Assembly: GCF_030815485.1 (NCBI RefSeq)
Contig: NZ_JAUSWV010000002.1
Coordinates: forward strand, 5,208,001 to 5,272,000
Length of the DNA stretch: 64,000 nt
Origin: Streptomyces rishiriensis
GTDB taxonomy: Bacteria; Actinomycetota; Actinomycetes; Streptomycetales; Streptomycetaceae
Reading direction: 5' to 3'
The notes under the pieces are model-generated. The model searched no databases, was not told the DNA's origin, and was given only the letters and a program-made list of their open reading frames with translations. Positions 51,276 through 60,013 of the stretch are shown here, piece after piece. Position 1 is the stretch's first letter. Every line of letters starts with the position of its first letter. The position numbers and the translations under genes were made by a program.

Positions 51276-51854
51276 GTGGGGACCGTAACGATCGGCGTGT
51301 CGATCGCGGTCCCGGAGCCTCACGGCAGCCTGCTCCAGGAGCGGCGCCTGGGCTTCGGCGACGCCGCGGCTCACGGCATCCCCACGCACGTCACGCTGTT
51401 GCCGCCGACGGAGGTCGCGGCCGGCGCGCTGCCGGCCGTCGAAGCGCACCTCACCCAGGTCGCCGCGGCCGGGCGGCCCTTCCCGATGAGGCTGTCCGGC
51501 ACCGGCACCTTCCGGCCCATGTCGCCGGTGGTCTACGTGCGGGTCGTCCAGGGCGCCGAGACCTGCGCCTGGCTCCAGCAGCGGATCCGGTCCGGCTCCG
51601 GGCCGCTGACGCGGGAGCTCCAGTTCCCCTACCACCCGCACGTCACCGTGGCGCACGGCATCGACGACGCGGCGATGGACCGGGCCTTCGACGAGCTCGC
51701 CCACTACGACGCCGAGTGGTCCTGCACCGGATTCGCCCTCGCCGAGCAGGGTGCCGACGGCGTCTGGCGCAAACTGCGCGACTACGCCTTCGGGGGCGCG
51801 GTCGTACCCCCGCAGGCGGCCCACGTCGACCGCGGCTCGCTGCCGACGCGCTAG
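51276..51854 (+). CDS. 2'-5' RNA ligase family protein (2H phosphoesterase)
   Basis: Protein of 192 residues with two H-x-T motifs, HVTLLPP near 38 and HPHVTVAHG near 128, as in 2H phosphodiesterases. I chose GTG 51276 because AGGAGAAG lies six bases upstream; ATG 51258 would add six residues. It probably opens a cyclic phosphate or 2'-5' bond in RNA or a nucleotide; the substrate is unknown. The stop codon is followed directly by the MITE-like element. Confidence 0.88.
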   Translation: MGTVTIGVSIAVPEPHGSLLQERRLGFGDAAAHGIPTHVTLLPPTEVAAGALPAVEAHLTQVAAAGRPFPMRLSGTGTFRPMSPVVYVRVVQGAETCAWLQQRIRSGSGPLTRELQFPYHPHVTVAHGIDDAAMDRAFDELAHYDAEWSCTGFALAEQGADGVWRKLRDYAFGGAVVPPQAAHVDRGSLPTR

Positions 51855-51859
51855 GCCCC

Positions 51860-52021
51860 GTCCGCGAAGTCCCGCCCGGCTCGCGACGCCAGGCACACCC
51901 GCTCGCCGCGTTGTCGGGATCGCCCACGCGCATCCGGTACGAGGCCGGCCCTCCGCCTTGCGATCGGGCGCACCGGACGCCGCGAGCTCTGCCCCCGGTC
52001 AGACGGCGCTACTTCGCGGAC
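51860..52021. mobile_element. MITE-like inverted-repeat element (162 bp)
   Basis: Ends are perfect 11-bp inverted repeats, GTCCGCGAAGT (51860-51870) and ACTTCGCGGAC (52011-52021). Inside lie longer imperfect arms, 51878-51905 and 51961-51988, which match at about 20 of 28 positions after reverse complementing (GCTCGCGxCG...CCCG). No coding capacity. It fills the gap between the ligase and dprE2 genes, and its right end includes the last codons and stop of dprE2. I recall similar sequences between genes in other Streptomyces; the mobilising transposase is not known here. Confidence 0.6.
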
Positions 52022-52818
52022 ACGACCCGGGCCGCGTCGACCGGCCGGTCCGGTCGGCGCACCTGTTCCGGCAGTCTGCGGAACAGTCCGCGGGGCGCGT
52101 GGCGCAGGGCCGACATCACCACGCGCAGCACGCCCGGCACCCACACGGTTTCCGAGCGGCGCCGCAGCCCCAGCTCGACGGCCGTCGCGACCGCCTCCGG
52201 GGTGGTCGCCAGCGGTGCCTCCGGCAGCCCCGCCGTCATCTTCGTCCGGACGAACCCGGGGCGTACGACCATGACGTGCACGCCCGTGCCGTGCAGCGCG
52301 TCGCCCAGCCCCTGGGCGAAGGCGTCGAGGCCCGCCTTGCTGGAGCCGTAGATGAAGTTCGAGCGGCGGGCCCGCTCGCCGGCGACGGAGGAGAGGACGA
52401 CCAGGGAGCCGTGGCCCTGGGCCTGGAGGGCCCGCGCGGCGACCAGCCCCGACGACACCGCCCCCGTGTAGTTGGTCTGCGCGACGCGCACCGCGGCCGC
52501 CGGGTCCCGCTCGTCGTTCGCCTGGTCGCCGAGGACGCCGAAGGCGAGCAGCACCGTGTCGACGTCGCCCTCGGCGAAGACCTTGCCGAGGACGCTCTCG
52601 TGGGATCCCGGGTCGAGCGCGTCGAAGGGGACGGTGTGGACGTCGGCCCCCAGCGTGCGCAGTGCGGCGGCTGCCGACTCCAGGGCGGGCGACGGGCGCC
52701 CGGCCAGCCACACCGTGCGGGTGCGGCGGGCGATCAGACGGCGCGCGGTGGCCAGCGCGATCTGGGACGTGCCGCCGAGGACGAGCAGGGACTGGGGGAG
52801 GCCGAAGGCGTCCTTCAT
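52009..52818 (-). CDS. dprE2: DprE2-like short-chain dehydrogenase
   Basis: NAD(P)H-dependent reductase, 269 residues, predicted to reduce decaprenyl-phosphoryl-2-keto-erythro-pentofuranose to the arabinose form. Rossmann loop LVLGGTSQIALATARRL, catalytic YGSSKAGLDAF with upstream SVAG. The ATG at 52818 overlaps the DprE1 stop (ATGA). The last four codons and the TAG are inside the right terminal repeat of the MITE-like element, so the C-terminal end may have been replaced by the insertion. Confidence 0.9.
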   Translation of the reverse strand: MKDAFGLPQSLLVLGGTSQIALATARRLIARRTRTVWLAGRPSPALESAAAALRTLGADVHTVPFDALDPGSHESVLGKVFAEGDVDTVLLAFGVLGDQANDERDPAAAVRVAQTNYTGAVSSGLVAARALQAQGHGSLVVLSSVAGERARRSNFIYGSSKAGLDAFAQGLGDALHGTGVHVMVVRPGFVRTKMTAGLPEAPLATTPEAVATAVELGLRRRSETVWVPGVLRVVMSALRHAPRGLFRRLPEQVRRPDRPVDAARVVSAK

Positions 52819-54188
52819 CGTGACTCCTGGAAGTTGAGCCGGCGGGCGAGGTCCGACACGAACACCCCGCGCGGGTCCAGCTCCGCGCGCAGCGCGCGGA
52901 AGTCGTCGAGGCGCGGGTACATCGCGGTGAGCAGGTCCGGGCGCAGCCGGGAGTCCTTGGCGAGGTAGACGCGGCCGCCCGCGCCGGCCACCTCCTCGTC
53001 CAGTTCGTCCAGGAAGGCGCCGAGGCCGGGCAGTCCGGCAGGGATGTCCAGCGCGAGGGTCCAGCCCGGGCGGGGGAAGGAGAGCCAGCCGGGGTCGGCG
53101 TCCCCGAACCGTTTGAGGACGGCCAGGAAGGACGGGCAGCGGCGGGCGGAGATCCGCCCCACGATCCGGCGCAGCGTGTCCTCCTGGCCGTATCCGACGA
53201 CGAACTGGTACTGCACGAAGCCGTCGCGGCCGTAGACGCGGTTCCAGTGCGGCACGCCGTCGAGGGGGTGGAAGAAGGCGGCCAGGCTCTGGAGTTCGCC
53301 GGTACGCGCGCGGGGCGCTCTGCGGTACCAGAGCTCGTTGAACAGTCCGACGGTCGTGCGGGTGAGCAGGCCGCTCGGCAGGAACGCGGGAGCGGCCGGG
53401 AGCCGGGACGGACGGAACGCGAGCGGGGCCCTGCGCGCGCGGGCGGGCAGGGCGTCCAGGGGCGCGTGCTCGCCACGGGTGAGGACGGCGCGTCCGGTGG
53501 CCGCCCCGCGCGCGAGGAGGTCGATCCACGCGACCGAGTAGCGGTAGCGGTGGTCGCCGGCCGTGAGCCGGGCCATCAGGTCGTCGAGGTCGGCGGCCCG
53601 CTCGGTGTCGACCGACATCAGGGACGTCCCGACCGGCTGGAGCCGGATCCTGGCCGTCAGGACGACGCCGGTCAGGCCCATGCCGCCGGTGGTCGCGTCG
53701 AAGAGGTCGGTGCCCTGGCCCACCGTGCGGATCGTGCCGTCCGCCGTGAGCAGTTCGAAGGACAGCACATGCCGGGCGAAGGAGCCGGACACGTGGTGGT
53801 TCTTGCCGTGGATGTCGGCGCCGATCGCGCCTCCCACGGTCACGTACCGGGTGCCGGGGGTCACCGGCACGAACCAGCCGAGCGGCAGCAGGACCTCCAT
53901 GAGCCGGTGCAGCGAGACCCCCGCGTCGCACAGGACGCTCCCGTCGTCGGCGTCGATGACGTGGATCCGGTCCAGGCCGGTCAGGTCGATCACCGACCCG
54001 CCCGCGTTCTGCGCCGCGTCCCCGTACGCCCGTCCCAGACCCCTGGGGATTCCTCCGCGGGGCCCGCAGTCCCGGACCGCCGCCACGGCCTCCGCGTAGT
54101 TCCGTGGGCGGATCACCCGCGCGGCGGACGGAGCGGTGCGGCCCCATCCCGTGACGGGGACGGGCTCGGTGGTGGTCTCGGCAGGCAT
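52815..54188 (-). CDS. dprE1: DprE1-like FAD-dependent oxidoreductase
   Basis: Flavoenzyme of the vanillyl-alcohol-oxidase fold, 457 residues, predicted to oxidise decaprenyl-phosphoryl-ribose at C2. FAD-binding segments: PRGLGRAYGDAAQNAGG, GTRYVTVGGAIGADIHGKNHH, TGGMGLTGVV. Cys351 in RRCPSFLAVLKRFG sits where M. tuberculosis DprE1 has the Cys targeted by benzothiazinones (recalled). First gene of a two-gene minus-strand operon with dprE2. Confidence 0.9.
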   Translation of the reverse strand: MPAETTTEPVPVTGWGRTAPSAARVIRPRNYAEAVAAVRDCGPRGGIPRGLGRAYGDAAQNAGGSVIDLTGLDRIHVIDADDGSVLCDAGVSLHRLMEVLLPLGWFVPVTPGTRYVTVGGAIGADIHGKNHHVSGSFARHVLSFELLTADGTIRTVGQGTDLFDATTGGMGLTGVVLTARIRLQPVGTSLMSVDTERAADLDDLMARLTAGDHRYRYSVAWIDLLARGAATGRAVLTRGEHAPLDALPARARRAPLAFRPSRLPAAPAFLPSGLLTRTTVGLFNELWYRRAPRARTGELQSLAAFFHPLDGVPHWNRVYGRDGFVQYQFVVGYGQEDTLRRIVGRISARRCPSFLAVLKRFGDADPGWLSFPRPGWTLALDIPAGLPGLGAFLDELDEEVAGAGGRVYLAKDSRLRPDLLTAMYPRLDDFRALRAELDPRGVFVSDLARRLNFQESR

Positions 54189-54200
54189 GGTGGTGACCGT

Positions 54201-54220
54201 ATCGCCTCTATATGGGCGAT
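54201..54220. promoter_or_regulatory. Inverted repeat upstream of dprE1
   Basis: ATCGCC-N8-GGCGAT, 13 bp before the dprE1 ATG, inside an AT-rich stretch (54205-54265) shared with the divergent PAP2 gene. Candidate operator or promoter element. Confidence 0.35.
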
Positions 54221-54320
54221 TTATTTTGAAACATGCATTACTCCCCGAAATGGGTGATTAATGGGATGTCGCTCAATATTGCCGGAGTTCCGAGGGTGCG
54301 GGCGTGAACAGTCAGTCCCC

Positions 54321-54830
54321 ATGGACGAACTGGACGACCTGGACCATCGGATCCTCTCGGCGCTCCACGCCCGGGGCGCGGACCCACGCGTCGCCCGCGT
54401 CGCGCGCGCCCTCTCCTGGGCGGGCGAGCACGGCGCCCTGTGGCTCGCCGGGGGCATCGTGGGAGCAGCCGTCGACGGCGCTCGGCGCGGCGCCTGGCTG
54501 CGCGCCACCGCGCTCACCGCGGGCGCGCACGCCGCCAGCATCGGAGTGAAACGCGTCGTCCGACGGCCGCGCCCCGCCCACGTCGAACACCTCGTACGCA
54601 CCGCGGGACGGCACTCCTTCCCCAGTTCGCACGCGACCTCCGCCGCGGCCGCGGCCGTCGCCTACGGCGCACTCGGGGTCCATGCCGCCGCGCCGCTCGC
54701 CGCCGCGATGTGCCTCTCCCGCCTGGTCGCCGGCGTCCACCACCCCTCCGACGTGGCGGCGGGCGCGGCCCTGGGGGCGGTCACCGCGCGGTGGGGGGCG
54801 CGCTGGATGAGGGAGGGCCACCATGGCTGA
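54321..54830 (+). CDS. PAP2-family lipid phosphatase
   Basis: Phosphatase of 169 residues with the three PAP2 motifs: KRVVRRPRP, SFPSSHATS and SRLVAGVHHPSDV. In mycobacteria the equivalent gene next to ubiA removes the 5-phosphate from decaprenyl-phosphoryl-phosphoribose, which would give the DprE1 substrate here. ATG 54321 has no clear ribosome site. It overlaps the UbiA gene by 8 bp. Confidence 0.87.
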   Translation: MDELDDLDHRILSALHARGADPRVARVARALSWAGEHGALWLAGGIVGAAVDGARRGAWLRATALTAGAHAASIGVKRVVRRPRPAHVEHLVRTAGRHSFPSSHATSAAAAAVAYGALGVHAAAPLAAAMCLSRLVAGVHHPSDVAAGAALGAVTARWGARWMREGHHG

Positions 54831-55776
54831 GGCACTGCTCCACCAACAGCGCACGCACCGCCCGCCGGCTCCCCGGCCTCCGAGCCGCCGCCCCGGCACG
54901 CTCGTCGGCGGCCTCCTGCGGACCACCCGCCCCAAACAGTGGGTGAAGAACGTCCTGGTCGTCGCCGCCCCCGCCGCGGCCGGCCGGCTCTTCTCGGCGC
55001 ACGCGGTCACCCGACTCGCCCTCGTCTTCGCGCTGTTCACCGCCTGCGCCGCCGCCGTCTACCTGATCAACGACGCCCGGGACGCCGAGGCCGACCGTGC
55101 CCACCCCACCAAACGGCACCGCCCGATCGCCGCCGGGCAGGTCCCGGTGCCCGTCGCGTACGGCGTCGCGGGCGCCCTCGCGGTCCTCACGCCGGCCGTC
55201 GCGGCCTGGCTGACGAACCCCGCCGTCGCGGTGCTCCTCACCGCCTACCTGGGCATGCAACTGGCGTACTGCGTCAGCCTGAAGCACGTCCTGGTCGTCG
55301 ACCTCGTCGTCGTCACGACCGGCTTCCTGATGCGGGCCATGGCGGGCGGACTCGCCCTGGGGATCCCGCTCTCCCGCTGGTTCCTGATCACCACCGGGTT
55401 CGGGGCGCTGTTCATGGTCGCGGCCAAGCGCTACTCCGAGGCCGTCCAGCTGGCCGGCACGGCGGGCGCCACGCGCGTGCTGCTCACCGAGTACACCACC
55501 GGCTACCTGCGCTTCGTCTGGCAACTGGCGGCCGGGGTCGCCGTCCTCGGCTACTGCCTGTGGGCCCTGGAGGAGGGCGGCGTCCCGCACACGAGCGTGC
55601 TGCCCTGGCGTCAGCTTTCCGTGGTCGCCTTCATCCTGGGAGTCCTGCGGTACGCCGTCTTCGCCGACCGGGGCACCGCGGGCGAGCCCGAGGAGGTCGT
55701 CCTGGGCGACCGCGCCCTCGCCCTGATCGCCCTGGCCTGGCTGGCCATGTACGCACTGGCGGTGGCCGACTGGTGA
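54823..55776 (+). CDS. ubiA: UbiA-type decaprenyl-phosphate phosphoribosyltransferase
   Basis: Membrane prenyl-phosphate transferase of 317 residues and about eight helices. The first aspartate motif is NDARDAEADRAHPTKRHRPI, and RTTRPKQWVKN at the N-terminus matches the mycobacterial Rv3806c type. Predicted to transfer 5-phosphoribose from PRPP to a polyprenyl phosphate. Coupled with the PAP2 gene and divergent from dprE1-dprE2, so all four steps to decaprenyl-phosphoryl-arabinose are together. Confidence 0.9.
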   Translation: MAEALLHQQRTHRPPAPRPPSRRPGTLVGGLLRTTRPKQWVKNVLVVAAPAAAGRLFSAHAVTRLALVFALFTACAAAVYLINDARDAEADRAHPTKRHRPIAAGQVPVPVAYGVAGALAVLTPAVAAWLTNPAVAVLLTAYLGMQLAYCVSLKHVLVVDLVVVTTGFLMRAMAGGLALGIPLSRWFLITTGFGALFMVAAKRYSEAVQLAGTAGATRVLLTEYTTGYLRFVWQLAAGVAVLGYCLWALEEGGVPHTSVLPWRQLSVVAFILGVLRYAVFADRGTAGEPEEVVLGDRALALIALAWLAMYALAVADW

Positions 55777-55915
55777 GCCACGCGCGCGTGCCGCGACCGG
55801 GGGGCACCGCACCGGCCACCGATCCGCGTTCCCGGGGTACCCGAACCAGGGTGTTCCGCGGGATCCGCATCGGCGATATCCGCGTCGTTCCTCCGGACGG
55901 GGGCAGAGTCGGCTC

Positions 55916-56833
55916 ATGGACTGGCTGAAGAAGCTCCCCGGCATCGGGCCGTGGGTCGCGCGCCTCATGGCCACGCACGCGTGGCGGTCGTACGAGCGAC
56001 TGGACCGGGTGAAGTGGACGCGGCTGGCCGCCGCCATGACCTTCGTCAGTTTCGTCGCGCTCTTCCCGCTGCTGACCGTGGCCGCCGCCATCGGCGCCGC
56101 CACGCTGAGCGAGTCCCAGCAGCAGGAACTCCAGGACAAGATCGCCGACCAGGTCCCCGGCATCTCCGACCAGCTGGACATCAACGGACTGGTCGAGAAC
56201 GCGGGCGCCATCGGCCTCATCGCCGGTGCGCTGCTGCTGCTCACCGGCATCGGCTGGGTCGGCCAGATGCGGGACTGCCTGCGCGCCGTCTGGGAGCGGC
56301 CCGACGACGACGAGAACCCCGTTCTGCGCAAGGCCAAGGACACCGGCGTGCTCCTCGGCTTCGGCGGCGCCCTCCTGCTCACCCTCGCCATCTCCACCGT
56401 CGCCTCGGCGCTGGTCGGCTGGATCACCGACCAGTCCGGCATCGACGAGGAGGGCTGGGGCACCGTCCTGCTGCGCGTCGCCGCGTTCTCCGTCGCCGTC
56501 CTGGCCGACTTCCTGCTCCTGCTGTACGTCCTCACGCTGCTGCCCGGCGTCGAACCCCCGCGCCGCCGTCTCGTCGTCGCCGCGCTCATCGGCGCCATCG
56601 GCTTCGAGCTCCTGAAGCTGCTGCTGAGCGGCTACATGCAGGGCGTGGCCGCCAAGAGCATGTACGGCGCGTTCGGCGTGCCCATCGCCCTGCTGCTGTG
56701 GATCAACTTCACCTCGAAGCTGGTCCTGTACTGCGCGGCCTGGACGGCGACGGGCAGCGTCCCCGACGGCCCCCGCGACATCGACGTCAGCGACGACGTC
56801 GTACCAGGTCCGGCAGCGGCCAGCGGCGGTTGA
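55916..56833 (+). CDS. YihY/BrkB family inner-membrane protein
   Basis: Protein of 305 residues with six predicted membrane helices. Family features: WTRLAAAMTFVSFVALFPLLTVAAA early and YGAFGVPIALLLWINFTSKLVLYCAAW late. Once annotated as ribonuclease BN by mistake; the function is unsettled. Its last 47 bp overlap the 3' end of the convergent D,D-carboxypeptidase gene. Confidence 0.9.
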   Translation: MDWLKKLPGIGPWVARLMATHAWRSYERLDRVKWTRLAAAMTFVSFVALFPLLTVAAAIGAATLSESQQQELQDKIADQVPGISDQLDINGLVENAGAIGLIAGALLLLTGIGWVGQMRDCLRAVWERPDDDENPVLRKAKDTGVLLGFGGALLLTLAISTVASALVGWITDQSGIDEEGWGTVLLRVAAFSVAVLADFLLLLYVLTLLPGVEPPRRRLVVAALIGAIGFELLKLLLSGYMQGVAAKSMYGAFGVPIALLLWINFTSKLVLYCAAWTATGSVPDGPRDIDVSDDVVPGPAAASGG

Positions 56834-58127
56834 CGAGGTACCCGCCGCCCGCGAGCAGCACCAGCAGACCGCCGGTGATCGCCAGCGCGATCCACATGCC
56901 GCCCGAGCCGTCCTCGGTCACCGCGCCCGCCACCGGCTTCGCCGACACGTTCCCGGCGCCACCGGCCTGCCCGGCGGCCTCGGAGGAGGACGGGTTGGCG
57001 CCGGGCTGCGCGTCGGCCTGCGTGGTGCCCTTCGGCGCGACCAGCTCACCGACCGGCTTTACCTTGCCGGCCGCCTGGAAGCCCCAGTCCAGCAGCGCGG
57101 CGGTCTCCTTGTAGACCTCGTTGTGGTCGGTCTTCTCCGGATGCATGACCGTGACCAGCAGCACCTTGCCGTTGCGCTCGGCCACGCCGGTGAAGGTGGC
57201 GCCCGCGTTGGTGGTGTTGCCGTTCTTCACGCCCGCGATGCCCGGGTACTGGGAGATGTCGTAGTCGCCGCTCAGCAGCCGGTTGGTGTTCTGGATCTCG
57301 AAGGTCCCGCGGGTCGTCTTGCCCTTCTTGTTCTTCGTCGTCTCGCCGGGGAACTTGGCCGTGACGGTCGAGCAGTACTCCCGGAAGTCCTGCTTCTGGA
57401 GTCCCGAACGGGCGAACAGCGTCAGGTCGTACGCGGAGGAGACCTGGCCGGAGGCGTCGTAACCGTCCGGGGAGACGACGTTCGTGTCGAGGGCCTGGAG
57501 CTCCTCGGCGTGCTCGTTCATGTCCTTCACGGTCTCGGCGATCCCGCCGTTCATCTGCGACAGGACGTGCACGGCGTCGTTGCCGGAGCGCAGGAAGACG
57601 CCGAGCCACAGGTCGTGGACCGTATACGTCTCGCCCTCCTTTATGCCGACCAGGCTGGAGCCGGCCCCCATGCCGGCCAGGTCCTTCGCCTCGACCTTGT
57701 GGACGGTGCTCTTGGGGAACCTCGGCAGCACGGTGTCGGCGAAGAGCATCTTCATCGTGCTCGCCGGGGGCAGCCGCCAGTGCGCGTTGTGCGAGGCGAG
57801 CACGTCCCCCGACTCGGCGTCGGCGACGATCCACGACCGCGCGGTGAGGTCCTTCGGCAGCACCGGCGCGCCGCCCGCGATCGCCACCTGCGTTCCGGCC
57901 TGCCCGAGCCGCGCGCCGCCCACGGACGACATGCCCGCCGGGGGAGTGACCGACGGCGACGCGGACGCGGCCGGCGATCCGGAGGGCGAGGCCGACGCCG
58001 ACGGCGACCCGGACGCGGCCGGGGAGGGCGACGGGCTCGGCGCCGCGAGCGAGACGGGCGCGGTGAGCGCGAGGGACGCGAGGGTCGCGGAGGTGACCAG
58101 CAGGAATCGCCTGACGGTCTGCATCAT
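56787..58127 (-). CDS. dacA: Penicillin-binding D-alanyl-D-alanine carboxypeptidase
   Basis: Low-molecular-weight PBP that trims the terminal D-Ala of peptidoglycan, 446 residues. Signal peptide (LLVTSATLASLALTAPVSLAA), a Pro/Ser/Ala linker, then S11-type catalytic motifs: STMK (PPASTMKML), SGN (RSGNDAVH) and KNGN where KTG is usual. A C-terminal membrane helix (MWIALAITGGLLVLLAGGGYLV) anchors it. ATG 58127 or the next ATG; GTG 58139 is an alternative. Confidence 0.94.
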   Translation of the reverse strand: MMQTVRRFLLVTSATLASLALTAPVSLAAPSPSPSPAASGSPSASASPSGSPAASASPSVTPPAGMSSVGGARLGQAGTQVAIAGGAPVLPKDLTARSWIVADAESGDVLASHNAHWRLPPASTMKMLFADTVLPRFPKSTVHKVEAKDLAGMGAGSSLVGIKEGETYTVHDLWLGVFLRSGNDAVHVLSQMNGGIAETVKDMNEHAEELQALDTNVVSPDGYDASGQVSSAYDLTLFARSGLQKQDFREYCSTVTAKFPGETTKNKKGKTTRGTFEIQNTNRLLSGDYDISQYPGIAGVKNGNTTNAGATFTGVAERNGKVLLVTVMHPEKTDHNEVYKETAALLDWGFQAAGKVKPVGELVAPKGTTQADAQPGANPSSSEAAGQAGGAGNVSAKPVAGAVTEDGSGGMWIALAITGGLLVLLAGGGYLVNRRWPLPDLVRRRR

Positions 58128-58230
58128 GGGTGCGGGCACGACGGAGAACGTACCTGGCACACGACGGGATGTCCCGTCATCCACCCCACCCCGGTCACGG
58201 AACCGGACAACCGCCGGTGATACTGAACCC

Positions 58231-58470
58231 ATGAAGCTCAGCCGCCCCGTCTCCTGGTTCCTGCTCGCCTTCGGGGTGTGGAGCTGGGTCATCTGGATCA
58301 CTTTCGTCAAGAACCTGGTCAAGGACAGCAGCGGACTCGCGTTCGACGACGGCGATCCCACGGCGTACTTCTGGGTGCACCTGACGCTCGCAATCGTCTC
58401 CTTCGTATGGGGGACGGCCGTCGGGCTCATCGGGTTGCGCGGCCTGCGCGCACTGCGGCAGGCGTCATAA
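58231..58470 (+). CDS. SCO4848-type small membrane protein
   Basis: Protein of 79 residues with two helices (WFLLAFGVWSWVIWITF and FWVHLTLAIVSFVWGTAVGLIGL). It matches the SCO4848 family as I recall it. ATG 58231 is six bases after GATACT, suggesting a leaderless transcript. The function is unknown; divergent from the carboxypeptidase and 2 bp before the metallophosphoesterase. Confidence 0.88.
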   Translation: MKLSRPVSWFLLAFGVWSWVIWITFVKNLVKDSSGLAFDDGDPTAYFWVHLTLAIVSFVWGTAVGLIGLRGLRALRQAS

Positions 58471-58472
58471 CC

Positions 58473-59822
58473 GTGGTGATCGTCTTCGCGCTGCTCGCCC
58501 TGACCGTGCTGGTCGCGGCCAACTGGTACCTGTGGCGAAGGCTGTTCCGCGACACCACCCGCGGCCCCGGCCGGGCGCGCCGCGGCGGGGCGGTGCTGAT
58601 CGCGGGCGGCTGGGGGCTGGCGATCGGCGCCCTGGTCGCCGAACGCGCCGGCGCCCCCTTCTGGCTCCAGCGCGTCCTGGCCTGGCCGGGCTTCCTGTGG
58701 CTGGCCCTGTCGGTCTATCTGCTCCTCGGCGTGATCGTGGGCGAGGCCGTACGGCCGCTGCTGCGCCGCTTCCTGGAGAGGCGGTCGCCCGCGCGGACCT
58801 CCGCGGCACGGCCCGAGCCGAAGCCGGTCCCGATCGGAGGGCCGGCCGCCGAGACACCGGAGGCCGAACGGCCGGAACGCGCCGAGCCGACCCCCGAGGA
58901 CCCGGCGGCCGAGGGGCCGGAGTCCGGAAAGTCGGCGCCCGGGGGTCCGGCGCCCGAGCGCCCGGAGCCCGAGAGTCCGGCGCAGTCCCCTTCGGGCCCT
59001 TCCCGTCGGCTCTTCGTGTCCCGGGTGGTGGGCGGCGCGGCCGCCGCGGCCGCCGTCGGGACGGTCGGCTACGGCACCTACGGCGTGCTGCGCGGCCCCC
59101 GGGTCAAGCGGGTGACGGTGCCGCTGGCCAAGCTCCCGCGCGGCGCCCACGGTTACCGGATCGCGGTCGTCAGCGACATCCATCTGGGCCCGGTCCTCGG
59201 CCGGGGCTTCGCGCAGCGGGTCGTCGACACGATCAACGCGACACAGCCCGACCTGATCGCGGTCGTCGGCGACCTGGTCGACGGCAGCGTGAAGGACCTG
59301 GGCCCGGCGGCGGCCCCGCTCGCCCGGCTGAAGGCCCGGCAGGGCAGCTTCTTCGTCACCGGCAACCACGAGTACTTCTCCGGCGCCGAACAGTGGGTCG
59401 AGGAGGTGCGGCGGCTCGGCCTGAACCCGCTGGAGAACGCCCGTACGGAGCTGCCCTGGTTCGACCTGGCCGGCGTCAACGACATCGCGGGCGAGAGCGA
59501 GGGCCAGGGGCCCGACTTCGCCGGCGCGCTCGGCGACCGGGACACCACGCGCGCGTGCGTGCTCCTCGCCCACCAGCCCGTCCAGATCCACGACGCCGTA
59601 CGGCACGGCGTCGACCTCCAGCTCTCCGGCCACACGCACGGCGGTCAGCTGTGGCCCGGCAACTTCTTCGCGGCCGCCGCGAACCCGACGGTGGCGGGAC
59701 TGGAACGCTACGGCGACACCCAGCTGTACGTGTCGCGCGGCGCGGGCGCCTGGGGTCCGCCCACCCGGGTCGGAGCACCCTCCGACATCACCGTCGTCGA
59801 ACTGGCCTCGACGCACGCCTGA
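58473..59822 (+). CDS. Membrane metallophosphoesterase
   Basis: Calcineurin-like phosphoesterase of 449 residues. Helices in the first 90 residues, a Pro/Glu-rich linker (PERPEPESPAQSP), a further hydrophobic stretch near 185-205, then the catalytic domain: SDIHLG, GDLVDG, GNHEYF and SGHTHGGQ. This order resembles the YkuE-type enzymes. GTG 58473 or 58476; the ribosome site is weak, and coupling to the preceding gene is likely. Confidence 0.9.
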   Translation: MVIVFALLALTVLVAANWYLWRRLFRDTTRGPGRARRGGAVLIAGGWGLAIGALVAERAGAPFWLQRVLAWPGFLWLALSVYLLLGVIVGEAVRPLLRRFLERRSPARTSAARPEPKPVPIGGPAAETPEAERPERAEPTPEDPAAEGPESGKSAPGGPAPERPEPESPAQSPSGPSRRLFVSRVVGGAAAAAAVGTVGYGTYGVLRGPRVKRVTVPLAKLPRGAHGYRIAVVSDIHLGPVLGRGFAQRVVDTINATQPDLIAVVGDLVDGSVKDLGPAAAPLARLKARQGSFFVTGNHEYFSGAEQWVEEVRRLGLNPLENARTELPWFDLAGVNDIAGESEGQGPDFAGALGDRDTTRACVLLAHQPVQIHDAVRHGVDLQLSGHTHGGQLWPGNFFAAAANPTVAGLERYGDTQLYVSRGAGAWGPPTRVGAPSDITVVELASTHA

Positions 59823-60013
59823 CGGCCGGTCAACTCTGTGCAGAGGCTGTGAAACCCGGCAGAAACACGGCGTCGGTAAGTTCTTTCCCATCTCGCCCGA
59901 ATCTTCTTCCCCCTGGCGAAACACGTGTGATTAGGTGAGCCCGCCGCCAAGGGGAGCGGCACTTTTTCTGTGGACTGGGCCCTTCTGGCGGCCTGGGGAG
60001 GCAGGGCATCACC

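Noticed and set aside
56834..59924. Long minus-strand frame beyond the carboxypeptidase
   Set aside because: Sequence before ATG 58127 is antisense to the metallophosphoesterase; the signal peptide at 58127 defines the start.
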